Shown here: in pieces, positions 43,286 to 52,039 of the stretch
How positions within the stretch are numbered: position 1 is the stretch's first letter
Layout of the letters: the number at the start of each line of letters is the position of its first letter
Position numbers and translations under genes: made by a program
Notes under the pieces: generated by a model
The model's input: only the letters and a program-made list of their open reading frames with translations
Databases searched by the model: none
What the model was told of the DNA's origin: nothing
Assembly: GCF_936943645.1 (NCBI RefSeq)
Contig: NZ_CAKZJO010000014.1
Span: 1 to 54,861, forward strand
DNA: 54,861 nucleotides
Source of the DNA: an uncultured Bradyrhizobium sp.
Lineage (GTDB): Bacteria > Pseudomonadota > Alphaproteobacteria > Rhizobiales > Xanthobacteraceae
Reading direction: 5' to 3'

Positions 43286-44164
43286 ATGTCCAAGCGCGGA
43301 TACGCCGCCAGCAAGAAGCTCCTCACCGGCCTGATCGGCGCGCCGATCGCGCATTCCGCCTCCCCCGCCATGCATGAGCGCGCCGCCGAGGCGCTCGGCC
43401 TGCGCGGCCATTATCAGCTCATCGAGGTGGCGGGCGCCGATGCGACCGGCCTCAGCCTGATGCTGGAAGGCGTGCGGCGGCTCGGCTTTGCCGGCGTCAA
43501 CGTCACCTACCCCTACAAGGAAGCAGTGGTCCCGCTGCTCGACGAGCTGGCGCCCGGCGCATCCGCGATGGGCGCGGTCAACACCGTCGTCGTCAGGGAC
43601 AACAGGCTGATCGGCCACAACACCGACACCACGGGCTTTGCCCGCGCGGTGGCGCCGCTGCTGGCGCCCGCCGGGAATGCGGTGGCGGTGATCGGCGCCG
43701 GCGGCGTCGGCAAGGCGATCGCGTTCGCGCTGGCGAGCCTTGAGGTGACGGACCTCCGAATCTTCGACAGCGAGCCTGCGCGGGCCGAAAAGCTCGCCGC
43801 GCTGCTGACCAGGCATGGCGGCGCGCGGGTGGCAGGAAGCGTCAAGGACGCGCTCGACGGCGCGACCGGCCTCGTCAACGGCACGCCGGTCGGCATGCTG
43901 CCGAACCGCGACACGCCGGTGCCAGCGGCGTTGCTGCGCGAAAACCTGTGGGTCGCGGATGCCGTCTATTCGCCGCTGATCACGCCGCTGCTGGCGGCGG
44001 CGCAGGCCAAGGGCGCGCGGATCATGACCGGGCGGGAGCTTGCGATCTATCAGGCGGCCGACGCGTTCGAACTTTTCACGGGCCTTGCCCCATCGACCGA
44101 GGTCATGGGAGAGGCATTCGACGAGGTGATGGCGGCACGAAGCTCGGCCTATCACGCAGCGTAA
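43286..44164 (+). CDS. Shikimate/quinate dehydrogenase-like protein
   Basis: A 292-aa AroE-family enzyme. Substrate motifs SxS (HSASP), Lys in NVTYPYKEA, Asn-Asp in NTDTTGF, and Gln in YQAADAFELF are intact; the nucleotide site is GAGGVGKAI. It interconverts shikimate or quinate and the dehydro forms with NAD(P). Grouping with a transporter and a dehydroshikimate dehydratase points to a catabolic rather than biosynthetic enzyme, so the symbol aroE is not given. Confidence 0.87.
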   Translation: MSKRGYAASKKLLTGLIGAPIAHSASPAMHERAAEALGLRGHYQLIEVAGADATGLSLMLEGVRRLGFAGVNVTYPYKEAVVPLLDELAPGASAMGAVNTVVVRDNRLIGHNTDTTGFARAVAPLLAPAGNAVAVIGAGGVGKAIAFALASLEVTDLRIFDSEPARAEKLAALLTRHGGARVAGSVKDALDGATGLVNGTPVGMLPNRDTPVPAALLRENLWVADAVYSPLITPLLAAAQAKGARIMTGRELAIYQAADAFELFTGLAPSTEVMGEAFDEVMAARSSAYHAA

Positions 44165-44222
44165 CCGAAGCGGCCGGACACAAGGCCGCGGACCACATCG
44201 ACAGACAATGGGAGGAGAGACC

Positions 44223-45353
44223 ATGAAGACGACCATTCTGGCAGGCGCCCTGCTTGCCTTCGCAGCTGCAACCAGCGTCCACGCCCAGGCGATCAAGCTC
44301 GCCGACGTCGCCGAACTGTCCGGCGGCGGCGCCACCGTCGGCACCAATTGGAAGAACGGCATCGACCTCGCGATCGAGGAGATCAACGCCAAGGGCGGCG
44401 TGCTCGGCCGCAAGCTGGAAGTCACCCATGCCGACTCGCAGTCCAACCCGGGCGTGGCGCGCGCCCAGGTGCAGAAGGCGCTCGACGCCGAGCCCTATGT
44501 GCTGCTCGGGCCCGGCTATTCCGGCTCGGTGAAGGTGACGGCGCCCCTCGCCGCCGAAGCCGGCATCGCGCAGATCATGGGCGGCGAAGCCGCCGAGCTG
44601 ACGCAGGCCGGCAACAAGTTCCTGTTCCGCACCTCGTTCGGCCAGCAATCCTCGATGCCGAAGGTCGCGAAATACATCCACGACGAGATGAAGGCGAAGA
44701 CCGTCGCGGTGGTCTGGGTCAACAATGATTTCGGCCGCGGCGGACGTGACATGGTGAGCAAGGAGCTCGAACGGCTCGGCTCCAAGGTGGTCGCCGACCT
44801 CTCGACCGAAGCCGGCCAGGCCGATTTCGCCGCCGACGTCGGCAAGATCAAGGCCGCCAATCCTGACGCCGTGTTCGTCTATCTCAACGAAGAAGAGAGC
44901 GCGCGTATCCTGAAAGAGCTGAAGCGTCAGGGTGTCACCGCGCCGCTGATGGGCGAGACCACGTTGATCGGCCAGAAGGTGATCGAGCTCGCTGGCGACG
45001 CCGCCAACGGTGCGCGCGGCCATGTCGGCCTCACCACCGACGCGCCGGTCGATCTGGTCAAGCAATTCCGCGAGAAGTTCTCCAAGAAGTACAATTATGT
45101 GCCTGATCACAACGGCCTGAAGGGCTACCTCGCCGTCTACATGGTGAAGGCCACCACCGAGAAGATGGGCAAGGTGGATCCGAAGAAGTTCGCCGACACG
45201 CTGCACGGCCTCACCATCAAGGCCGCGGACGAGCCGGGCATCCTGATGGACGTCACCTTCAGCGACACCGGCGACATCGACCGCCAGAGCTTCCTGGTCG
45301 AGGTGGTCGAAGGCAAGCAGGTCGTGAAGCAGGTGCTGCCCAAGGTGAAGTGA
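44223..45353 (+). CDS. Liv-type ABC transporter substrate-binding protein
   Basis: A 376-aa periplasmic binding protein of the HAAT family. A Sec signal peptide (MKTTILAGALLAFAAATSVH then AQA) is followed by IKLADVAELSGGGATVGTNW, the first lobe. The ATG at 44223 follows GGAGGAG. It is first gene of SBP-livHMGF; from the context the ligand is likely quinate, shikimate or a related hydroaromatic acid, not a branched-chain amino acid. Confidence 0.9.
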   Translation: MKTTILAGALLAFAAATSVHAQAIKLADVAELSGGGATVGTNWKNGIDLAIEEINAKGGVLGRKLEVTHADSQSNPGVARAQVQKALDAEPYVLLGPGYSGSVKVTAPLAAEAGIAQIMGGEAAELTQAGNKFLFRTSFGQQSSMPKVAKYIHDEMKAKTVAVVWVNNDFGRGGRDMVSKELERLGSKVVADLSTEAGQADFAADVGKIKAANPDAVFVYLNEEESARILKELKRQGVTAPLMGETTLIGQKVIELAGDAANGARGHVGLTTDAPVDLVKQFREKFSKKYNYVPDHNGLKGYLAVYMVKATTEKMGKVDPKKFADTLHGLTIKAADEPGILMDVTFSDTGDIDRQSFLVEVVEGKQVVKQVLPKVK

Positions 45354-45361
45354 GATTACTT

Positions 45362-45501
45362 CGCCTCTCCCCGCAGGCGGGGAGAGGCCGGAATTTGCGC
45401 CAGCAAATTCCGGGTGAGGGGGACTCTCCGCGAGTCTCTCTGTCACCGTCCTTGCGGAGACTCCCCCTCACCCCGCCCTCTCCCCGCAAGCGGGGCGAGG
45501 G
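45362..45501. repeat. Triple-hairpin repeat region between SBP and livH
   Basis: Three perfect or near-perfect hairpins: GCCTCTCCCCGC/GCGGGGAGAGGC (45362-45387), CGGAATTTGC/GCAAATTCCG (45388-45411), and CCCTCTCCCCGC/GCGGGGCGAGGG (45476-45501). Between them GACTC and GAGTC form a dyad (45422-45436). The last 60 bp (45440-45501) recur at 51952-52014. The block sits within the SBP-livHMGF operon. Confidence 0.86.
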
Positions 45502-45540
45502 AGACGAGAGATCAGGGCGAGGGAGAAGATAGAGGGGAAC

Positions 45541-46416
45541 ATGTCCAACCTATTCGATCTTCTGGTCGCGGGGCTCGCCACCGGCGCGATCTATGCGCTG
45601 GTCGCGGTCGGCTTCACGCTGCTGTGGCAGACCTCGCAGACCATCAATTTCGCGCAAGGCGAGTTCGTGATGCTGCCGGCCTTCCTGATGCTGGCGGCGA
45701 TGCATGCGGGCGCGCCGTTCTGGCTCGCGATCATCCTCGGCATCCTGCTCTCGATGATCCTGCTCGGACTCGGCTTCAAGATGCTGCTGGTCGACCCGAT
45801 GATGCGCCACGGCGTGCTGCCGCTGGCAATCGCGACCATGGCGCTGGCCATCGGCATCAAGGAAGCGGTCAAGCAGTTCTTCAGCGCGGAAGCCTCGCCC
45901 TTCCCCTCGATCGTGCCGACCGGTGACGTCTCCATCCTCGGCCATGCCGTCTCGCTGCAAAGCATCGGCGTCCTCGTCGTCGCCATCCTCGCCGTCGTCG
46001 GATTGACGACGCTGCTGAACCGCACCTCGCTCGGCCATCAGATGCAGGCGGCCGCGCAGAATCCGACGGTGGCGCGCATCATCGGCGTGCCGGTCGAACG
46101 CATGATCCTGCTGACCTTCCTGATCAACGCCTTCCTGGTCGCGCTGGCCTCGCTGCTGATCACGCCGATTTACCTGGCAAAATTCTCCTCCGGCGAGGTG
46201 CTGGGCCAGGCCGCCTTCATCGCCGCGATCGTCGGCGGCTTCAACCAGGTACGCGGCGCGATCGCCGGCGGCCTCCTGATCGGCGTGCTCGACAATCTCG
46301 CGGCGGCCTATGTCTCGACGCAGTACCGCGCGGCGGTACCGATGATCTTCCTGATTGCCGTCATCCTGTTCCGGCCGCAAGGACTGCTCGGCCGCGCCGA
46401 GGAGCGCACCGTATGA
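45541..46416 (+). CDS. livH: Liv-type ABC transporter permease LivH
   Basis: A 291-aa permease with eight hydrophobic segments and LivH motifs (LLWQTSQTINFAQGEFVMLP, MQAAAQNPTVARIIGVPVER). The ATG follows GAGGGG, 187 bp after the SBP gene, and the stop overlaps livM by four bases. Confidence 0.93.
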   Translation: MSNLFDLLVAGLATGAIYALVAVGFTLLWQTSQTINFAQGEFVMLPAFLMLAAMHAGAPFWLAIILGILLSMILLGLGFKMLLVDPMMRHGVLPLAIATMALAIGIKEAVKQFFSAEASPFPSIVPTGDVSILGHAVSLQSIGVLVVAILAVVGLTTLLNRTSLGHQMQAAAQNPTVARIIGVPVERMILLTFLINAFLVALASLLITPIYLAKFSSGEVLGQAAFIAAIVGGFNQVRGAIAGGLLIGVLDNLAAAYVSTQYRAAVPMIFLIAVILFRPQGLLGRAEERTV

Positions 46417-47411
46417 GCGGCTTCGCCAAACCCCTGAAGATCGCGCTCGGCCTCATCGTCATCGTCGGACTGATCGTGATTCCCATGAACTTCAACCGCT
46501 ACGGCCTGTTCATCCTGAGCCAATGGGCGGTGATGAGCATCGCCGCGATGGGACTCAACCTCACGCTCGGCTATGCCGGCCAGGTCTCGCTGGCGCAGGG
46601 CGCGTTCGTCGGCATCGGCGCCTATGCCGCGGCGATCATGACCACCCATGGCTGGCCGCTGCCGGCCGCGATCCTGGTCGCGATTGCCTTGAGCTTCGCG
46701 GTCGGCTGGGTGCTCGGCTATCCCGCGCTGCGCGTGCAGCACCACTATCTCGCCTTCGTCACGCTGGCCTTCTCCACCCTCGCCTTCCTGGTGTTCCGCA
46801 ACGAGAGCTGGCTCACCGGGGGCATCTACGGCATCTCCAACATTCCGCGCCCGCACGTCTTCGGGTTCGCGACCAACAAGCCGCTGCCGTTCTACTATGT
46901 CTGTCTCGGCTCACTCGCAATCGTGTCGCTCGCGGTGTGGTGGCTGATCCGCTCGCCCTGGGGGCGCGCCTTCATGGCGCTGCGCGAAAACCCCTTGCGC
47001 GCGCAATCGCTCGGCATCGACACGCGGCGCTACACGCTGATGGCCTTTGCGATCGGCTCGGCGCTGGGCGGCGTCGCCGGCGCGCTCTATGCGCCGCTGA
47101 CGCAGTATATCGATCCCGTTCCCTTCAACCTGTCGCTCTCGCTCGACCTGCTGATGATGGTGATCGTCGGCGGCGCCGGCTTCTATTTCGGCCCGTTCCT
47201 GGGGGCGATGATCGCGGTGCTGCTGCCGGAATGGCTGCGCTTCACGGAAGGGTATTATCTGATGCTCTACGCGATCGCGGTGATGCTGCTGCTGATCTGG
47301 TCGCCGACCGGCATTCTGGGGATCCTCGACCGCTATCTCGCTGAACGCCGCACCAAGGCCGCCTCAGCGTTGCGCGCCGTCGCAAAATCGCGCCTGGAGA
47401 CGGCACAATGA
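46413..47411 (+). CDS. livM: Liv-type ABC transporter permease LivM
   Basis: A 332-aa permease with about ten hydrophobic helices and GLNLTLGYAGQVSLAQGAFV, the LivM signature. It overlaps livH and livG by four bases each. It partners LivH in the inner membrane. Confidence 0.93.
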   Translation: MSGFAKPLKIALGLIVIVGLIVIPMNFNRYGLFILSQWAVMSIAAMGLNLTLGYAGQVSLAQGAFVGIGAYAAAIMTTHGWPLPAAILVAIALSFAVGWVLGYPALRVQHHYLAFVTLAFSTLAFLVFRNESWLTGGIYGISNIPRPHVFGFATNKPLPFYYVCLGSLAIVSLAVWWLIRSPWGRAFMALRENPLRAQSLGIDTRRYTLMAFAIGSALGGVAGALYAPLTQYIDPVPFNLSLSLDLLMMVIVGGAGFYFGPFLGAMIAVLLPEWLRFTEGYYLMLYAIAVMLLLIWSPTGILGILDRYLAERRTKAASALRAVAKSRLETAQ

Positions 47412-48151
47412 GCGCGGTCCTCGAAGTCAGCGACATCAAGAAGAGCTTCGGTGGCATCCACGCCGTCAACGGCGTCTCTTTCGACGTGCGCGAGGGCGAG
47501 ATCCTCGGCCTGATCGGACCGAACGGCTGCGGCAAGTCCACGCTGTTCAACTGCATCCTCGGCCAGCTCACCCCAAGTGGCGGCGAAGTGAAGCTCGACG
47601 GCAAGCTCGTCACGGGCCTGCGTCCCTCCGAGCTCAACAAGCTCGGCGTCAGCCGCACCTTCCAGCTGCTGCAGGTGTTCCCGAAACTCTCGGTGCGCGA
47701 GAACCTGATCCTCGCGGGACAGGAGCACCAGGGCAACATGGCCTCGCGCCTGGTCGGCCGCTCCGACGCCGGGCTGACGGATGCCGCCAACCAGATGATC
47801 GGCTTCTTCAAGCTCGACCATCTCGCCGACGAGCCGGCCGGCGGCCTCTCCTACGGCCAGCAGAAGCTGCTCGACGCCGCCATGGCCTTCATGGGCGGCC
47901 CGCGCCTCGTGCTGCTCGACGAGCCCGCCGGCGGCGTCAACCCGTCGATGCTGGCGGACCTCAAGGACCGGCTGGTCGCGATCAACCGCGAGAAGAACGC
48001 AACCTTCGTCGTGATCGAGCACAACATGGAATTCGTGATGTCGCTATGCTCGCGCGTGATGGTGATGGCGGAAGGCAGGGTGCTTGCGATGGGACGCCCG
48101 GACGAGGTGCGCAAGAACCCCGCCGTGATCGAAGCCTATCTCGGACATTGA
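47408..48151 (+). CDS. livG: Liv-type ABC transporter ATP-binding protein LivG
   Basis: A 247-aa ABC ATPase: Walker A GPNGCGKST, signature LSYGQQKLLD, Walker B LVLLDEPAGGVNP. Overlaps livM by four bases; livF follows after ten bases with its own GGAGGAG site. Confidence 0.94.
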   Translation: MSAVLEVSDIKKSFGGIHAVNGVSFDVREGEILGLIGPNGCGKSTLFNCILGQLTPSGGEVKLDGKLVTGLRPSELNKLGVSRTFQLLQVFPKLSVRENLILAGQEHQGNMASRLVGRSDAGLTDAANQMIGFFKLDHLADEPAGGLSYGQQKLLDAAMAFMGGPRLVLLDEPAGGVNPSMLADLKDRLVAINREKNATFVVIEHNMEFVMSLCSRVMVMAEGRVLAMGRPDEVRKNPAVIEAYLGH

Positions 48152-48161
48152 GGAGGAGACC

Positions 48162-48899
48162 ATGAGCGAGCCGATCCTCTCGGTGCACAATCTCGTCGGC
48201 GGCTACGGCAAGATGACGATCTTGAACGGCACCAATTTCTCGGTGCCGCCGGCCACCATCACCACGATCATCGGCCCCAACGGCGCCGGCAAGTCCACCG
48301 TATTCAAGGCGATCTTCGGCCTGCTCAGGCTGCGCGAAGGCAAGATCAGCTTCGCCGGCCGCGACGTCACGAACTTGAGCCAGCGCGCGCTGCTCAATGC
48401 CGGCATCTGCTACGTGCCGCAGGGCCGCAACATCTTTCCGGAGTTGTCCGTCCGCAGCAACATCGAGCTCGGCGGCGTCGCGGCCGGCAAGGGCCTCGAT
48501 CTGCCCGCGCGTATCGAGGCGGCGCTGGATCTGTTTCCGGCGCTGCGCCGCAAATCCGCGCAGCAAGCCTCGACGCTCTCCGGCGGCGAGCAGAAGCAGC
48601 TCGAGATCGCGCGCTCGCTGCTGCTGGAGCCGAAGCTCGTCCTGATCGACGAACCCTCGATCGGCCTGTCGCCGCTGATGGTGCAGCAGACCTTCGACAT
48701 CCTGAAATCCCTGCGCGACCGCGGCGTCACCATCCTGATGATCGAGCAGAACGCGCGCTCGGCGCTGGAGATCTCCGACATCGGGATCGTGCTCGAGCTC
48801 GGCCAGACCCGCATGGTCGACGACGCCAAGCGCATCCTGAACGACCCCCGCATCGGCCAGCTCTTCCTCGGCGGCGCCATGGAGGAGAGCGCGGCATGA
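48162..48899 (+). CDS. livF: Liv-type ABC transporter ATP-binding protein LivF
   Basis: A 245-aa ABC ATPase: Walker A GPNGAGKST, signature LSGGEQKQLE, Walker B LVLIDEPSIGLSP. The stop overlaps the next gene by four bases, so transport and catabolism are made from one transcript. Confidence 0.94.
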   Translation: MSEPILSVHNLVGGYGKMTILNGTNFSVPPATITTIIGPNGAGKSTVFKAIFGLLRLREGKISFAGRDVTNLSQRALLNAGICYVPQGRNIFPELSVRSNIELGGVAAGKGLDLPARIEAALDLFPALRRKSAQQASTLSGGEQKQLEIARSLLLEPKLVLIDEPSIGLSPLMVQQTFDILKSLRDRGVTILMIEQNARSALEISDIGIVLELGQTRMVDDAKRILNDPRIGQLFLGGAMEESAA

Positions 48900-49954
48900 G
48901 TGCGCGCATGCGCATCGCCGTTGCCGGCGCCGGCCTGATCGGCCGCCGGCATATCGAGTTGATCGAAGCCTCGAACGATTGCGAGCTCGCCGGCATTGCC
49001 GACCCCTCGCCTGCTGCGAAGGACTATGCGCAAGCCCGCAATGTCGCCTGCTATGCCGACCATCGGGCGCTGCTGGCGCAGGAAAAGCCCGACGGCTTGA
49101 TCATCGCCTCGCCCAATACGCTGCATCTGCCGATGGCACTCGATTGCGCGGCGGCGGGGGTGCCGGCGCTGATCGAAAAGCCGGTGACCGAGACCGTCGC
49201 CACCGCGCAACGACTTTGCGCCGCCGTCAGGCAGACCGGCGTGCCGATGCTGGTCGGCCACCATCGCCGGCACAATCCGATCATCAAGGCCGCGCGCGAG
49301 GCGGTGACGAGCGGCCGGCTCGGCCAGCTCACCGCCGTGGTCAGCCTGTGGCTGTTGAAGAAGCCCGACGACTATTTCGAGGTGACCTGGCGCCGCGAGC
49401 CCGGCGGAGGGCCGCTGCTGATCAACCTGATCCACGACATCGACAATCTCCGCTTCGTCTGTGGCGAGATCGCCGAGGTGCAAGCGCTGACCTCGAACAA
49501 GGTGCGCGGCTTCGCCGTCGAGGACACCGCCGCGCTGCTGCTGCGTTTTGCGAATGGCGCGCTGGGAACGGTGACAGTGTCCGATGCCACTCCGGCACCG
49601 TGGAGCTGGGAGCTGGCATCGGGCGAGAACGCTGCGTACCCCAAGCAGGATCAACCCTGTTACATTTTCTCCGGCACCAAGGGATCGCTCTCTGTTCCGA
49701 ACATGGAGCTGTGGTCCTACGCCCAGCAGCCCGGCTGGTATGCGCCGCTGTCGCGCGAGACGATGACACCAGCGGCGTTCGATCCGCTGGTCGAGCAGCT
49801 CCGGCATTTCTGCGCGGTCATCCGGGGTCAGGAACAGCCTTTGATCACGGCCGAGGATGCGATGGGAACACTCGCCGTCGTCGAAGCCGTCAGCGAGGCC
49901 GCGCGCACGGGCCAAAAAGTTTCACCGGGGCGGATCATGGAGCAGGCCGCATGA
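48896..49954 (+). CDS. Gfo/Idh/MocA-family oxidoreductase
   Basis: A 352-aa NAD(P)-dependent oxidoreductase. The Rossmann motif GAGLIGRRHIELI is at the N terminus, then EKPVTETVA with the conserved Lys and the C-terminal fold block GGGPLLINLIHDIDNLRF. The family acts on sugars, inositols and cyclitols, so a quinate-like or other cyclitol substrate fits. It overlaps livF and the next gene by four bases each. Confidence 0.87.
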   Translation: MSARMRIAVAGAGLIGRRHIELIEASNDCELAGIADPSPAAKDYAQARNVACYADHRALLAQEKPDGLIIASPNTLHLPMALDCAAAGVPALIEKPVTETVATAQRLCAAVRQTGVPMLVGHHRRHNPIIKAAREAVTSGRLGQLTAVVSLWLLKKPDDYFEVTWRREPGGGPLLINLIHDIDNLRFVCGEIAEVQALTSNKVRGFAVEDTAALLLRFANGALGTVTVSDATPAPWSWELASGENAAYPKQDQPCYIFSGTKGSLSVPNMELWSYAQQPGWYAPLSRETMTPAAFDPLVEQLRHFCAVIRGQEQPLITAEDAMGTLAVVEAVSEAARTGQKVSPGRIMEQAA

Positions 49955-51828
49955 ACAAGCGCTCGATCGCCACCGTCTCCCTCTCAGGCCCTCTCGACGA
50001 GAAGCTCCGCGCCATCGCCGCCGCAGGTTTCGACGAGGTCGAGATCTTCGAGAACGATCTGCTCTCGTTCGGCGCAGGCCCGCGCGACATCGCAAAGCTC
50101 TGCGGCGATCTGGACCTGAAGATTTCGGCGTTCCAGCCGTTCCGCGATTTCGAGGGCATGCCGGAGCCGCAGCGTACCCGCAACTTCGCCCGCGCGGAGC
50201 GGAAGTTCGATTTGATGCAGGAGCTCGGCACCGATCTCTTGCTGATCTGCTCCAACGTCTCGCCCGCCTCGCTCGGCGGCATCGACCGTGCCGCGGACGA
50301 TTTTCGCGAGCTTGGCGATCACGCCGCCAAGCGGGGCCTGCGCGTCGGCTACGAAGCGCTGGCCTGGGGCCGCCACGTCAACGATTACCGCGATGCCTGG
50401 GAGATCGTGCGGCGCGCCGATCATCCCGCGATCGGTGTCATCCTCGACAGCTTTCACGCGCTGGCGCCGGGGTTTCCGACCCGTGCGATGGCCTCGATCC
50501 CCGGCGACAAGATCTTTCTGGTGCAGCTCGCGGACGCGCCGAAGCTCGAGCTCGACATCCTGTCATGGAGCCGGCACTTCCGCTCCTTCCCCGGCCAGGG
50601 CGATCTACCGGTCGGCGCGTTCATGGCGGCGATTGCTGCAACCGGCTATGCCGGACCGCTGTCGCTGGAGATCTTCAACGACCAGTTCCGCGCCGGCTCG
50701 GCCGCGCAGACCGCACTCGACGGCCTGCGCTCGCTGATCCTGCTGGAGGACCAGCTTGCGCCGGATTGGCCGAAATTTGCCGCCGAGCCGCTGGCCCCGA
50801 AGGCGAAGAGCCGCGGCACCGGCTTCGTCGAGTTTGCCGTCAACGAGAGCAAGGCCGGCGACCTCGCCCGCCTGTTCTCGCAGCTCGGCTTCCGCAAGAC
50901 CGGGGCGCATCGCAGCAAGGCCGTGGAGCGCTGGTCTCAGGGCAAGGTCGAGCTCGTCATCAACAGCGAGACCGACGGCTTTGCCCATTCCCACTACGTC
51001 ACCCACGGCCCCGGCGTCTGCGCCATCGCGCTCGACGTCGACAATGCCGGCCTTGCCATGCAGCGCGCCGAGACGCTGAAGGCGCGCACCTTCTACCAGC
51101 CGGTCGGGCCGGGAGAGCTGGAAATCCCCGCGATCCACGGCGTCGGCGGCAGCCTGCTCTATTTCCTCGATCAGGCCGGCAAGAATTGGGACACCGATTT
51201 CGAGCCCGTCCCCGTCCCTGGCGATGCCAGCGCGGATGCGCTGCTCGCCGTCGATCACATCGCGCAGTCGATGCCCTATGACGAGATGCTGTCCTGGCTG
51301 TTGTTCTACACCGGCATCCTCGATTTGAAGCGCCTGCCGCAGATGGAGATCGCCGATCCCAGGGGCCTCGTGCAGAGCCAGGCCATCGTCAATGCCGACC
51401 AGAGCCTGCGCTTCGTGCTCAACGGCTCCTCCGCCAACCGCACGCTGCCGGCGCGCTTCATCTCGGAGTTCTTCGGCTCAGGCGTGCAGCACGTCGCGTT
51501 CTCGTGCCGGGACATCTTCGCGACGGTCGCGGCGATGCGCAAGCGCGGTGCGGATTTCCTCGACATCCCCGCCAATTATTACGACGACATCGAAGCCAAA
51601 TACGATCTCGCGCCGGAGCTGATGGCGCAGCTGCGCGCCAACCACATCCTCTACGACCGCGAAGGCGACGGCGAGTTCTTCCAGGTCTACACCCACATCT
51701 TCGACGAGCGCTTCTTCTTCGAGATCGTCGAGCGGAGGGATTATCAGGGATTTGGCGCAGCCAATGCCGGCATCCGCCTGGCAGCGCAGGCGCGCGAGGT
51801 GCGGTCGGCCAGCATGCCAAGGGTGTAG
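49951..51828 (+). CDS. 3-dehydroshikimate dehydratase fused to HPPD-like domain
   Basis: A 625-aa two-domain protein. Residues about 1-270 form a xylose-isomerase-like TIM barrel of the AsbF/QuiC dehydratase type (FDEVEIFENDLLSFGAGP, LSLEIFNDQFR), expected to turn 3-dehydroshikimate into protocatechuate. Residues about 285-610 resemble 4-hydroxyphenylpyruvate dioxygenase, with metal ligands in VDHIAQSM, GVQHVAFSC and FFFEIVERR. The same fusion is known in QsuB-type enzymes; whether the second half is catalytic is uncertain. Starts at ATG 49951 inside the end of the oxidoreductase gene. Confidence 0.88.
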   Translation: MNKRSIATVSLSGPLDEKLRAIAAAGFDEVEIFENDLLSFGAGPRDIAKLCGDLDLKISAFQPFRDFEGMPEPQRTRNFARAERKFDLMQELGTDLLLICSNVSPASLGGIDRAADDFRELGDHAAKRGLRVGYEALAWGRHVNDYRDAWEIVRRADHPAIGVILDSFHALAPGFPTRAMASIPGDKIFLVQLADAPKLELDILSWSRHFRSFPGQGDLPVGAFMAAIAATGYAGPLSLEIFNDQFRAGSAAQTALDGLRSLILLEDQLAPDWPKFAAEPLAPKAKSRGTGFVEFAVNESKAGDLARLFSQLGFRKTGAHRSKAVERWSQGKVELVINSETDGFAHSHYVTHGPGVCAIALDVDNAGLAMQRAETLKARTFYQPVGPGELEIPAIHGVGGSLLYFLDQAGKNWDTDFEPVPVPGDASADALLAVDHIAQSMPYDEMLSWLLFYTGILDLKRLPQMEIADPRGLVQSQAIVNADQSLRFVLNGSSANRTLPARFISEFFGSGVQHVAFSCRDIFATVAAMRKRGADFLDIPANYYDDIEAKYDLAPELMAQLRANHILYDREGDGEFFQVYTHIFDERFFFEIVERRDYQGFGAANAGIRLAAQAREVRSASMPRV

Positions 51829-51841
51829 GCTCTCTCCACGC

Positions 51842-51927
51842 CGTCATTGCGAGGAGCGGAGCGACGAAGCAATCCAGAATCCCTCCGCGGAAAGACCCTG
51901 GATTGCTTCGCTGCGCTCGCAATGACG
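51842..51927. repeat. Palindromic repeat, family D copy 3
   Basis: Arms CGTCATTGCGAG at left and CTCGCAATGACG at right, with AATCCAGA/CTGGATTGCTTCG inside. It begins 14 bp after the dehydratase stop. Confidence 0.85.
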
Positions 51928-51951
51928 ATGTGGGAACTATCGAGGAATTCG

Positions 51952-52014
51952 CTGTCACCGTCCCAGCGGAGACTCCCCCTCACCCTGACCCTCTCCCCGC
52001 ACGCGGGGAGAGGG
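51952..52014. repeat. Repeat shared with the SBP-livH gap, with terminal hairpin
   Basis: Nearly identical to 45440-45501 over about 60 bp. It ends with CCCTCTCCCCGC/GCGGGGAGAGGG (51989-52014), a 12-bp hairpin between the convergent dehydratase and SBP genes, suitable as a terminator. Confidence 0.82.
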
Positions 52015-52039
52015 GAAGAAGCAGCGGGAGGCATCAACC

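Noticed and set aside
48979..51828. 949-codon open frame including the dehydratase fusion
   Set aside because: Its first third is the shifted frame of the Gfo/Idh/MocA gene. The true start is the ATG at 49951 overlapping that gene's stop.
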